Below the pieces are notes generated by a model. The model saw only the letters and a list, made by a program, of their open reading frames with translations. It was not told where the DNA came from and ran no database searches. From positions 1 to 16,794 of the forward strand of contig NYXM01000181.1 of the NCBI GenBank assembly GCA_002685655.1: a stretch of 16,794 nt of DNA. Direction: 5' to 3'. Shown here one piece after another: positions 7,801-14,663 of this stretch (the stretch's first letter is position 1; the number at the start of each line of letters is the position of its first letter). This DNA comes from Planctomycetaceae bacterium. Its GTDB lineage: Bacteria; Planctomycetota; Planctomycetia; Pirellulales; Pirellulaceae. Made by a program: the position numbers and the translations under genes.

Positions 7801-8433
7801 CCAGGCGAAAAACTTAAATGGCTAAGACCGACGGTTGTCGGAAGTGACGGACGCGAATTCATCATCGCCAACGATCGTCGCGAAATCTATCGCATCGGTA
7901 TCAAAGACACGCCAAAACCATTCCTGGCGGAATTGGCCAATGGACAGCTTGATGTTGACTTTACCTCGCAATTGGCAGCAGTCGGTGATGTTGCCTTTGC
8001 CGTGGTTCAAACGAGCGGAGGCGATGTGTTGAAACCGATTTCGACCGGCGACCTCACAGTCGGTGACGATATCGACTTGCAAGGAGCACGTGTCACATGG
8101 GGTCCGCATCGCGTGGGTGATGTGGTCATGGTCATTACCGACCGCAAACAGCTTCGCTGCTTTCAGGCTGACCGTACTGAGCGTTGGGAGCAGCCGGGCG
8201 TCGCGTACGGCACTCCAGCAAGTCCGCCGTTGGAAGTGGACGGCGATTTTATTTTCGCCAGCCAGAGTGGCACGCTCTGGAGAATGTCGGGAGCCACCGG
8301 CGAAGAAGTCGACAAAACGGAGTTGAGCGAACCCGTCGGATCTGGGCCGATTTCTTACAAAGGAAGCCTATTGCTTTGCGGAAACGACGGCACGTTGCAC
8401 GTGCTTCCGATGTTGGCCAAACCCGCGCCTTAG
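4897..8433 (+). CDS. Membrane-anchored TPR and PQQ-type beta-propeller protein
   Basis: This is a 1178-residue protein from ATG 4897, with RBS GAGGAAG (4881-4887) nine bases upstream. Layout: (1) residues 1-62, a helical module ending LVDKGHLTKFQATKLV, resembling the start of the kinase at 13095; (2) 65-200, a charged then low-complexity cytoplasmic linker with five LTP(L/V) repeats (122-163, spaced about ten residues); (3) one membrane segment at about 209-229; (4) a periplasmic TPR-like region from about 238 (AYPQAMKRFENFLKKYP) and more helices to about 440; (5) from about 455 to the end, a PQQ/WD-like propeller with blade signatures LDAGTGKVLW (near 501), LNATTGQVVY (near 544), VDAATGE and SGATGEEV (near 1130). 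Such propellers can be enzymes or, like BamB, scaffolds. Nothing here shows bound PQQ. It follows the Exb genes by 208 bases on the same strand, which suggests a periplasmic scaffold for that motor. Confidence 0.88.
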   Translation: MSAKKLIELLERNAMLEDSVIKEVRKLVADSKSKVTAESVAKALVDKGHLTKFQATKLVNEVTAQKEATKEARAKAKGKKEDEEEELGFVSDEELDGTDAPAAGDADDVVMLEDAGGGEVTGLTPVEDAAGGLTPVGTPPAALTPLPDQSLTPLGDAGGLTPLEGLHSGAASLDPFATEQPAPGKPAPGDPQLPSRKGRGHRNRWDSKLMLGGGFSLILLIILAVVIYKSVTTAPAVEMWDAAMEDYRSAAYPQAMKRFENFLKKYPEDDNASEARVRINFCLIRAVINSPDKGLQRAKELLPPITEEPSFSIARPELAKMLIQIPEGFIKKAKATGNVDDKEKLADLADVSLNDLVLNSTYVPTSVRQSIQKDIQESTEDIAGIRRDVNRGKDLRKAIDEIDSKLESNDTVGAFAIFKALIKEYPSLEADADLMDAVKRITTLEGGLVKVTDEPVSALSAEDDGTPGHTRIVLTTREGKGSTRVQNRVATLLAGGSVLGLDAGTGKVLWDRFVGYGTRFHPVRLSKQPDADVLVVDDQELVRLNATTGQVVYRLPAGAAITSPAIAGNKIYVPTIRGGIYEVDAATGESARHVSIPQQLSTGLGVANNLPFIFQPGDHSNLYALTTDDLTCKDVYYFGHRGGTIAVPPVVLMGHVFVAENKGRDFSLLHVLKIDSEGERLLQTAQEPIRLKGNVVVPLQVYGSRLLAVTDRSDVRVFNINVNAEENPVAAAAVKSAASDETMISYPLTDSGTLWLADNRLAKFDIQVTSKDIILRENMNRGDAFVAPLQMHGDVLVLARRKSASAGVTISAVNIDQPRRPLWETNVGIPVGRVAVDVEKSQIRVITAAAALFSIDKDSVTTGLNDQPTMTARSTTAIPLAFTEQIELPNGRIAFFNPGDHNQLLTYDPAKASRQLNIQPLDLAGAAVTCTPIAFQDGLLVPLDQGAVRLIDPATGQDKVLPFQPRLEPGEKLKWLRPTVVGSDGREFIIANDRREIYRIGIKDTPKPFLAELANGQLDVDFTSQLAAVGDVAFAVVQTSGGDVLKPISTGDLTVGDDIDLQGARVTWGPHRVGDVVMVITDRKQLRCFQADRTERWEQPGVAYGTPASPPLEVDGDFIFASQSGTLWRMSGATGEEVDKTELSEPVGSGPISYKGSLLLCGNDGTLHVLPMLAKPAP

Positions 8434-8469
8434 CTGGACAGCGTCACTTTGACGTACCCGCGGCTGATC

Positions 8470-8618
8470 AATGACGAATGACCAAACACCCAAGGACGAA
8501 GGAATGAGGAAATCCGAAGCCCAATGTTGTCAGCTACCATGGTACCGCTTGGATTTCGTCCTTGGCCGTTTTCGGCATTCGTTATTCGGGCTTCTTTCGT
8601 CATTTGTCATTCGTCATT
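8470..8618. repeat. Imperfect nested palindrome built of TGACGAATGAC-type words
   Basis: AATGACGAATGAC (8470-8482) and GTCATTCGTCATT (8606-8618) are perfect 13-base inverted copies. Inside them are CCAAGGACGAA (8490-8500) against TTCGTCCTTGG (8555-8565), a perfect 11-base pair. Also inside are AAATCCGAAGC (8510-8520) against GCTTGGATTT (8547-8556), and a 10-base palindrome TACCATGGTA (8535-8544) near the middle. The arms do not share one exact centre, so the fold would be branched. The words ATTCGTCATT and GACGAATGAC occur several times. This looks like a dispersed non-coding repeat. It lies wholly between the stop at 8433 and the start at 8685. Confidence 0.6.
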
Positions 8619-8684
8619 TACGATAAGGTGATACTCTGCAGTAGCACTTTCAACCGAGACGACACCAAGAGAACAGTGATTCTG

Positions 8685-11126
8685 ATGAAAGTTTCGAAGG
8701 CACATACGAAGATCCCAATCAACGCACGGATCGGGTCGCCCAAATCCGTCCGTGGATGTGCTGCCGTGTCTTTCGCACCGTTTGCCATGCTGCTGATAGC
8801 GTGTTTCTTCCCGATGTTTGCCGTGGGCCAAGACGAAGCCGAAGCTGAAGCAGAGGATCCACCCGAACTGCCGGAAGTCAGGTTGCTTGAACAAGATCCG
8901 TTCGACTTGATCACGTTGGACGAGACAAACAAGAAAGCTCAACTGCGGGTCTACCCGATCTCCTTTCCTGGCGGAAGACCGCCCGCTAATCCGAATCCGG
9001 CGGACAAGATCAAATTCCGCCTAATCAAAGACGACAAGGAATACGAAGTCTTCTGGCGAAATATCTTGCGCTATGAGCCGTTTGATGTGCTGTTGCTGCA
9101 AGAAGCAGAGCGGTTGCGTAATGCGAAGAACTTTGACGAGGCCTTCGAATACTATCTCCTGTGTCAATCAAGTTATCCATCCGTTCCTGGGCTCGCACGT
9201 TCGATTAATCAGTACCTGTATCTTGACGCCGCTAACTTGACACAGAACAAGGATTATCCCGCAGCGCTGGCCGTGCTGGAAGAACTGTACGACCGCGATA
9301 AGGACTTTAGATTCACTCCGAATGCGCGCAGCGTGATGTCGGTCATGGGCACGCTGTTGAACGTGATCATAACGCGTTACGAGAATGACGACGACTACGG
9401 GTCAATGCGGCAGATCATCACCCGCGTCGTCACAAAATATGGGGCCGACAGACCGCCCACCATCGACGAAAAGGCGCGCAAGCTGGCAGCGTTGGCAGCC
9501 GAGAAGCGAGAAGAAGCGCGCGAACTCGTCAATAACAGGCGCTATCACGATGCGATCAGTGCGTCCAAGGAGATGATGGACATTTGGCCGCACGTACAAG
9601 GTGCCAAAGAACTGAACGCCTGGATTGTCGAGCAGTTTCCGCAAGTGAATATCGGTGTCACGCAACCCGCCATTTCGCACAATGCGCAGCGACTCGAGAA
9701 CTGGGGCGCGCGGCGGACCGGAATGCTCTTGCATCGGACGCTTGTCGAGTTTAAAGGGGCGGGCAATGAAGGTGGACAATACACGCTGAGCCTCGGTGCC
9801 ATGCAACGAAGCAACGACTATCGCAAACTGACTCTGAATCTAAAACAGTTCACCGACGACGAAGACTCGCTGGTCACGGGCTATCAAGTCGCCCAAAGGT
9901 TATTGGACCTGGCAAACCCGAAATCACCCAACTATAGCGCGGCCTGGGGCGGCGTCATGTCCGCTGCGAAGGTGAAGGACGTCATGCAGGTCGAATTGGA
10001 ATTGCGACAGCCGCATGTCTTGCCCGAGGCACTGTTGCGGATACCGCTCGTGCCTGTCAACGATGATACCGCGGCGCTGGGCAACGGTTTGTTCGAAGTT
10101 TCCAAACGAGACAGTGCACGCATTCATTACAAGGTGAAGGGTTTCGAACCTGGCCAACGACTGGCGGAAATCGTCGAGCATACTTTTGAGGACACACAAC
10201 TCGCGATGTCGGCCCTGCGACGTGGCGATGTTGACGTCGTCGATCGGTTATTTCCCGCGGATGCCGCCAGACTTTCGGCGGGTCTTGGAGGGGACGACGA
10301 AATCGCAATTGAACAATATGCATTACCGACAATCCATATGCTGTTGATCAGTTCTGACAACCCGTTTCTTGCCAATCGCGATTTTCGCCGCGCCTTCATT
10401 TTCGCCATCCATCGCGAGTTGATCCTCAAGCAGGAATTACTGGGAAATCGTGACATCCCAGGCTGCCAGTTGATCAGCGGTCCGTTTGCGGCAGGTGTTG
10501 GCGATCGCGACCCGCTAGCCTATGCCTACGACATTACGATCGAACCGCGGGGGTATTTCCCGCGGCTGGGCAAGCTTCTGATGGTCGTTGCCCAACGCGA
10601 AGTCGAGGAGATGGCGAAAAAAAAGAGCGAGCCAAAGCCGGAACTGACGAAGTTCGTGTTGGGTCACCCCGCCTACGAATCGGCTCGTCTGGCGTGCCAG
10701 GCCATCGCCGCGCACCTGAATATCATTGACGTCGAGATCGAACTCAAACAGTTTCCACCCGGCGTCACGCGCGACCCGGACAATGAGGCCGATCTGACCT
10801 ACGCCGAAGTGGCGATCTGGGAACCGCTAGTTGATGCGCGTCGCCTGCTGGGGCAAGAAGAACTGCAGGGTATCGATAGCCCGTACATGAAGCACGCACT
10901 GCGGAACCTGGATGCTGCGCAGACCTGGGGAGACGTGCGCGACCGTTTGCTTGATCTGCATCGGACCGCCCACAATGAAGCGGCCGTGATTCCCTTGTGG
11001 CAAATGGTTGATTCGTTCGCCTACAGGAAACAGCTTCGCAATATTGTTGGGACAGACGGCCCGCCTGTGTGGCTATACCAGAACATTGACCAATGGCGAT
11101 TGAGCGCCAGCGGAAATGCGGAATGA
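8685..11126 (+). CDS. Exported TPR plus family-5 solute-binding protein
   Basis: This is an 813-residue protein. The open frame begins at 8562, but its first 41 codons translate the palindromic repeat, so I place the start at ATG 8685. From there the protein has a basic N region and a hydrophobic core (about 25-47, SFAPFAMLLIACFFPMFAV) with cleavage likely before QDE. An acidic Glu/Ala stretch follows. Residues about 140-210 contain TPR-like helices (NAKNFDEAFEYYLLC, NKDYPAALAVLEELY). From about 350 to the end it reads like the SBP_bac_5 (OppA/DppA-like) fold: NRDFRRAFIFAIHRELILKQ near 563 and AAVIPLWQ near the C terminus are typical family segments. The ligand cannot be read from sequence. 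No ABC permease or ATPase is nearby, so classical peptide import is doubtful; it may sense a ligand or be structural. It ends in an ATGA overlap with the next gene. Confidence 0.85.
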   Translation: MKVSKAHTKIPINARIGSPKSVRGCAAVSFAPFAMLLIACFFPMFAVGQDEAEAEAEDPPELPEVRLLEQDPFDLITLDETNKKAQLRVYPISFPGGRPPANPNPADKIKFRLIKDDKEYEVFWRNILRYEPFDVLLLQEAERLRNAKNFDEAFEYYLLCQSSYPSVPGLARSINQYLYLDAANLTQNKDYPAALAVLEELYDRDKDFRFTPNARSVMSVMGTLLNVIITRYENDDDYGSMRQIITRVVTKYGADRPPTIDEKARKLAALAAEKREEARELVNNRRYHDAISASKEMMDIWPHVQGAKELNAWIVEQFPQVNIGVTQPAISHNAQRLENWGARRTGMLLHRTLVEFKGAGNEGGQYTLSLGAMQRSNDYRKLTLNLKQFTDDEDSLVTGYQVAQRLLDLANPKSPNYSAAWGGVMSAAKVKDVMQVELELRQPHVLPEALLRIPLVPVNDDTAALGNGLFEVSKRDSARIHYKVKGFEPGQRLAEIVEHTFEDTQLAMSALRRGDVDVVDRLFPADAARLSAGLGGDDEIAIEQYALPTIHMLLISSDNPFLANRDFRRAFIFAIHRELILKQELLGNRDIPGCQLISGPFAAGVGDRDPLAYAYDITIEPRGYFPRLGKLLMVVAQREVEEMAKKKSEPKPELTKFVLGHPAYESARLACQAIAAHLNIIDVEIELKQFPPGVTRDPDNEADLTYAEVAIWEPLVDARRLLGQEELQGIDSPYMKHALRNLDAAQTWGDVRDRLLDLHRTAHNEAAVIPLWQMVDSFAYRKQLRNIVGTDGPPVWLYQNIDQWRLSASGNAE

Positions 11127-12871
11127 CGTTGTTACAAAGATTCAATCCATATATGGCTCACTCCTACCGAGCACGACGCCTGCGTATGTCTCGCTTCGGC
11201 GCTACATTGGCCGTCTTGATCAGCGGAATTGCGTTGTTGCAGTCGTCGGCGCAAGCACAGACATCCTGGGAGTTTTCTCCCTACCAGATTCGCGTTTGGC
11301 TGGCAGTTGACCATAGCGGCGAATTGAACGCCCGGATCGAAGATGAGATCAAGTCGACTTTGCTCCAGCGAGCAGAATCAGCCGTTGGTGCTTGCTGGAC
11401 GTTGACCGTCGGACCTCCGCCTGTGGAGCTCGCCGCCGACATGTCAGTCGATGTAGCACTGATTACTCCTGACGCGGTCGATGCGATTGACAAGGCCATT
11501 CTGCTCGAGAACGACAAGTTGATACTGATTAGCGTTGGTGCCAATCCACGAGAGGCGGTGATTCGCGTGCGCGAAATTGACTGCCGCATGCGTCACTTTG
11601 GCCCGGTCGTGAAACGCCAGGTGCGGCAGCCAGACTGTCTGGCCCAAGAGACTTTTGGTGCCCTGGTAGATGCTTTTGCTCCCGTCGTACGGATCGAAGA
11701 CGGTCAAGATAGGAATCTGGTCACGCGTCTTCGCGCGGGCGGACTGATTACAAGCAAGGACTCGCCCGCCTACATCGGCGTCGGCGATTTCTTGCGGCCC
11801 GTTGTTCGCAAGAACGATCGGCTAGGAGTGCACACTCGGATTGATGTGGTCGTGTGGACCTATTTGCAGGTGGAGAGTCGCAACAAAATCAATCCGAATA
11901 TTCTGAATTGCTATGTTCATTCGGCCATGCGAAGCCCAATTCGCGGTCGTGGTGGAACGCGACGCGAGCAATTTGCGTTTGGGCTTCGGGCAACACACGA
12001 GTCGACGATGCTCAACGTCGTCGCTCAAGTCCGTCGCAGTGAAACTCCCTACCCTTTGCCCGGCATCGAAGTCTATTCAAAGAAACCGTCCACCGACCCG
12101 CTGCCGCAGACTCCTGATGAGAAATTGGCGGCTTCCAAGAAGAACCCTGCGATCAAACTTGGCGAAACTGACTGGCGAGGGTCGATTTTGATCACCCGCT
12201 ACGAAATGCCCGTCCGGATCGTCTACCTGAAGAATGGCGGCCAGCTGTTGCGCCGGCTGCCGATTGTGCCGGGATTCGACACCGAGCTCTTGTCCGATGT
12301 ACCGGATGATGACCCACGCTTACAAGCCGAGAGCGTTGTGAAAGGGTTTCACGGCCAAATCAAAGACCTGGTCGCTCAACGGCAGATTCTCGCCGCGAGA
12401 ATCAAGAAACGCCTGGGAGAAGGGAAAGTTGAGGACGCCAAGAAGATGTTGGTTGACTTTGGCCAATTGGAAACCCGCGCCAATATGGCCGAGCGATTGG
12501 ACAAGGCGCAAAGGCAGCAAGTTCCGTCACAGAACAAGTACGTGCAAGGTCGTATTGAAACTCTGTACGGAGATACACGTTCAATGCTGGCGAAGTATCT
12601 TCGGCCTGAATTGTCGAGCGAATTGAAGAATGCGATTGTCGAATCCGAGCGAAATGGCGGAGTGAGTCCGGAAGTGGCAACTGATCCAGTAAGTGCTGAT
12701 GCAGCTCCGGTCGCCGTCAGTACGCCACCGACGGTTGGCACATCAGCAGACACCGGCTCCCCGCCTCCAGCGGGGACGGGTGCTCCTGCGAGCACGGGTG
12801 CACCGGCACCTTCACCCGGTGCTCCTTCGGAGGAACCCGCTGGACTGAGCAGCCCAGCGCCTTCCAGCTAG
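11123..12871 (+). CDS. Secreted protein of unknown family, coupled to the solute-binding protein
   Basis: A 582-residue protein starts at ATG 11123, whose last two bases are shared with the TGA of the upstream gene (ATGA), so the two are translationally coupled. ATGs at 11153 and 11186 are alternatives, and the signal peptide is intact from any of them: basic RARRLRMSR, core FGATLAVLISGIALL, then SSAQAQ with cleavage before TSWE (about residue 46). The mature part has alpha/beta character with no motif I recognise. Residues about 410-475 are strongly helical and charged (KDLVAQRQILAARIKKRL), possibly a coiled coil. The last 60 residues are a Pro/Ala/Ser/Gly/Thr tail, likely disordered. Tight coupling suggests it binds or works with the SBP-like protein in the periplasm. 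The function is unknown. Confidence 0.85.
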   Translation: MTLLQRFNPYMAHSYRARRLRMSRFGATLAVLISGIALLQSSAQAQTSWEFSPYQIRVWLAVDHSGELNARIEDEIKSTLLQRAESAVGACWTLTVGPPPVELAADMSVDVALITPDAVDAIDKAILLENDKLILISVGANPREAVIRVREIDCRMRHFGPVVKRQVRQPDCLAQETFGALVDAFAPVVRIEDGQDRNLVTRLRAGGLITSKDSPAYIGVGDFLRPVVRKNDRLGVHTRIDVVVWTYLQVESRNKINPNILNCYVHSAMRSPIRGRGGTRREQFAFGLRATHESTMLNVVAQVRRSETPYPLPGIEVYSKKPSTDPLPQTPDEKLAASKKNPAIKLGETDWRGSILITRYEMPVRIVYLKNGGQLLRRLPIVPGFDTELLSDVPDDDPRLQAESVVKGFHGQIKDLVAQRQILAARIKKRLGEGKVEDAKKMLVDFGQLETRANMAERLDKAQRQQVPSQNKYVQGRIETLYGDTRSMLAKYLRPELSSELKNAIVESERNGGVSPEVATDPVSADAAPVAVSTPPTVGTSADTGSPPPAGTGAPASTGAPAPSPGAPSEEPAGLSSPAPSS

Positions 12872-12886
12872 CGAGGCTGTGCCTCG
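12872..12886 (+). terminator. Hairpin immediately after the cluster's last stop
   Basis: CGAGGC (12872-12877), loop TGT and GCCTCG (12881-12886) form a perfect six-base-pair stem that begins on the base after the TAG at 12869-12871. No T-run follows, so it is either a weak terminator or an mRNA 3'-end stabiliser. Confidence 0.45.
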
Positions 12887-12950
12887 GACCGACACAAGCT
12901 GTCACTCGGTTGCGGCGACGAGCTCCCCGACCAACCTGCGGTCAGTGCCC

Positions 12951-13050
12951 GTCGCTGAAGTCCAGGAAAGGGGTCGGGGCCAGGAGGGGGCGGGAGTCAC
13001 GGCAAGCCACAACCAGTCGCTGAAGCTGAGAAACTTCCGGACCTGACCCC
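12951..13050. repeat. Intergenic inverted and direct repeats between the convergent genes
   Basis: GGGGTCGGGGCC (12970-12981) is an inverted copy of GGACCTGACCCC (13039-13050) with ten of twelve bases matching. A direct copy of GTCGCTGAAG occurs at 12951-12960 and 13016-13025. The GGGGTCAGGTCC word recalls ends of REP-type elements mobilised by IS200-like transposases, but no transposase is near. The 12887-13094 gap holds no convincing gene: the minus-strand open frame 12902-13126 overlaps the kinase's 3' end and looks like noise. Confidence 0.4.
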
Positions 13051-13094
13051 CACGTTCGTCGCCAAACACCGTTCTCGTGATTTCTTGTTGCGGT

Positions 13095-14432
13095 CTACGA
13101 CCACAACAAGCCGACGGCAAACCCAACGGTGACGCCCACAGCCAGCGTCACCGGCACCGCAATGCAGAGCGCCGCGATCACAGCTTCGTGATTGGTGCGT
13201 GGATCATTTTGCCTGGGTAACGGCGGAGGCATGGGCGGGCGGACACGCGTCTCTTGGCCGCCCACCGAATGGGTTGCCTGCGAGGCCTGCCCCGAACTCT
13301 CAGTCCGTAGGTCGTCGCCTTCGTGCGTGTCCTGTTCATCGACTTCCGTGGGTACCGGTGGGGGCGTCCAGCGAGACTTCGTCAAATGCAGGCTCGGTAC
13401 AATTGCCGTTTCACTCGCCCACGGCTCCAGACGTGTCACTACTTCGGTCATCGTTTGGATCCGCACGGCGGGATCCTTCTCCATCATGTCCGCGATGATC
13501 TCGACGAACTCTTCATTGATATCGGGATTGAAGCGGCGCGGATGCCAAGGCGTTTCCTCCAGATGTCGCCGCGCCTTGCTGGCTGGGGTCCCACCAGGGA
13601 ACGGCACCTTGCCCGTGATGGCGTAATACAATGTGCAGCCAAGCGAGTAAATGTCGCTGGCCTCGCAAATGTCGTGTGGGTTCCGAATCTGTTCCGGCGA
13701 TAGGTAATCGGCCGTGCCAACAATCTTGCCCGCGCGAGGATCCTGCTCATCCTGTTCGTTCAAGAATCCGGCCAATCCCAGATCCGAGACTTTACCAATC
13801 CCGTCCGGCGTCACCAAGATATTACCCGGTTTGACGTCACGGTGAATCAGGCCACTCTGATGGGCATAGTCCAGTCCCAAGGCCGCAAACATGATCACGC
13901 TTGCCGCCTGATTCACATTCAACGGCCCTTCCGAACGGATCAGCCTTCGCAAGTCCAATCCTGGAACATATTCGGTGACCAGATAATGAACTCGCCCATC
14001 ATTACCGGCATCAAAGGCGCGAACCAGGTTAGGGTGATCGAGCTTGGCCTGTGTGCGAATCTCACGTGAGAAACTCTTAATCGCCTCAGGTGTCGACTTG
14101 TTTGCAGGCAACACTTTGACGGCAACTTCCCGTCCCATCACGTTGTGTTCTGCTTTATAAACCTCGCCCATGCCTCCCGCGCCAATAAAGTCCGTCACTA
14201 CGTACGGGCCAAGATTGAACTTGGTCCGGCCGGTCAACAACTTGTCAGATTGGTAGCGACTGATAACTTCCGCTTGGACAAGACGATTCGACAAGACTTC
14301 ATCGGAAATATCCAATTTTGGATTTGATGCTTCGGTCCGCAAGGCCTCATCGGCCTGATCGATGTCCAGCTGCGTCACGAGGCCACTCGTCAACGCGGAA
14401 TTTCGAAATACTGACTGGGTTGAGTTTGGCAC
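13095..14432 (-). CDS. Pkn-type Ser/Thr protein kinase with C-terminal membrane anchor
   Basis: This is a 445-residue bacterial Hanks-type kinase. The start is GTG 14432; a TGA two codons upstream excludes a longer frame, and no strong RBS is visible. Residues about 20-70 form a helical module ending LVQAEVISRYQSDKLLTG, resembling the N terminus of the 4897 propeller protein. The kinase domain (about 77-340) has the glycine loop IGAGGMGEV (83-91), Lys106 in VAVKV, catalytic HRDVKPGN (Asp199), DLG in place of DFG (Asp217), and an SPE in the activation segment (245-247), so it should be active. A Pro-rich and charged linker follows. The last 30 residues (about 417-442) are hydrophobic, giving a tail-anchored enzyme with no extracellular sensor. 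Input probably comes through cytoplasmic partners. It converges on the envelope cluster; a role in controlling it is inference. Confidence 0.93.
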   Translation of the reverse strand: MPNSTQSVFRNSALTSGLVTQLDIDQADEALRTEASNPKLDISDEVLSNRLVQAEVISRYQSDKLLTGRTKFNLGPYVVTDFIGAGGMGEVYKAEHNVMGREVAVKVLPANKSTPEAIKSFSREIRTQAKLDHPNLVRAFDAGNDGRVHYLVTEYVPGLDLRRLIRSEGPLNVNQAASVIMFAALGLDYAHQSGLIHRDVKPGNILVTPDGIGKVSDLGLAGFLNEQDEQDPRAGKIVGTADYLSPEQIRNPHDICEASDIYSLGCTLYYAITGKVPFPGGTPASKARRHLEETPWHPRRFNPDINEEFVEIIADMMEKDPAVRIQTMTEVVTRLEPWASETAIVPSLHLTKSRWTPPPVPTEVDEQDTHEGDDLRTESSGQASQATHSVGGQETRVRPPMPPPLPRQNDPRTNHEAVIAALCIAVPVTLAVGVTVGFAVGLLWS

Positions 14433-14558
14433 CGCTCACGACCGCAACCGAAGAGGAAACTTATTGCCAGATGGCCACGCAATACTAGCGTACCGAGCAG
14501 ACATACTTTGCGCCAAGCGATTCCCAACGGCAGGAACAAGAATTGCCTGAAAGGGCTT

Positions 14559-14573
14559 GAATTCGTGGAATTC
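14559..14573. promoter_or_regulatory. Palindrome GAATTC-GTG-GAATTC upstream of the kinase
   Basis: Two GAATTC units (14559-14564 and 14568-14573) around GTG make a 15-base symmetric site, about 130 bases before the kinase start, in the gap between two minus-strand genes. Its form suits a dimeric regulator's operator. No convincing -35/-10 pair was found beside it, so this is tentative. Confidence 0.25.
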
Positions 14574-14642
14574 GCCGCAGATTTGGATCGCAGAATGCAG
14601 ATTCATACCAGAACCTCACTCGGTACCACAACGTTAAGTCAC

Positions 14643-14663
14643 ATCCCTTTCCAGGGTAGGGAT
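14643..14663 (-). terminator. Stem-loop overlapping the stop of the oxidoreductase gene
   Basis: ATCCCT (14643-14648) and AGGGAT (14658-14663) form a six-base-pair stem with a nine-base loop. The stem touches the TAA of the minus-strand gene. No T-run follows on the minus strand, so termination would be weak. Confidence 0.3.

Noticed and set aside
8562..8684. Upstream extension of the SBP-type gene
   Set aside because: It translates the palindromic repeat, and the signal peptide works properly only from ATG 8685.
12902..13126. Minus-strand open frame after the kinase
   Set aside because: It overlaps the kinase's 3' end, sits on repeats and has no motif or RBS.
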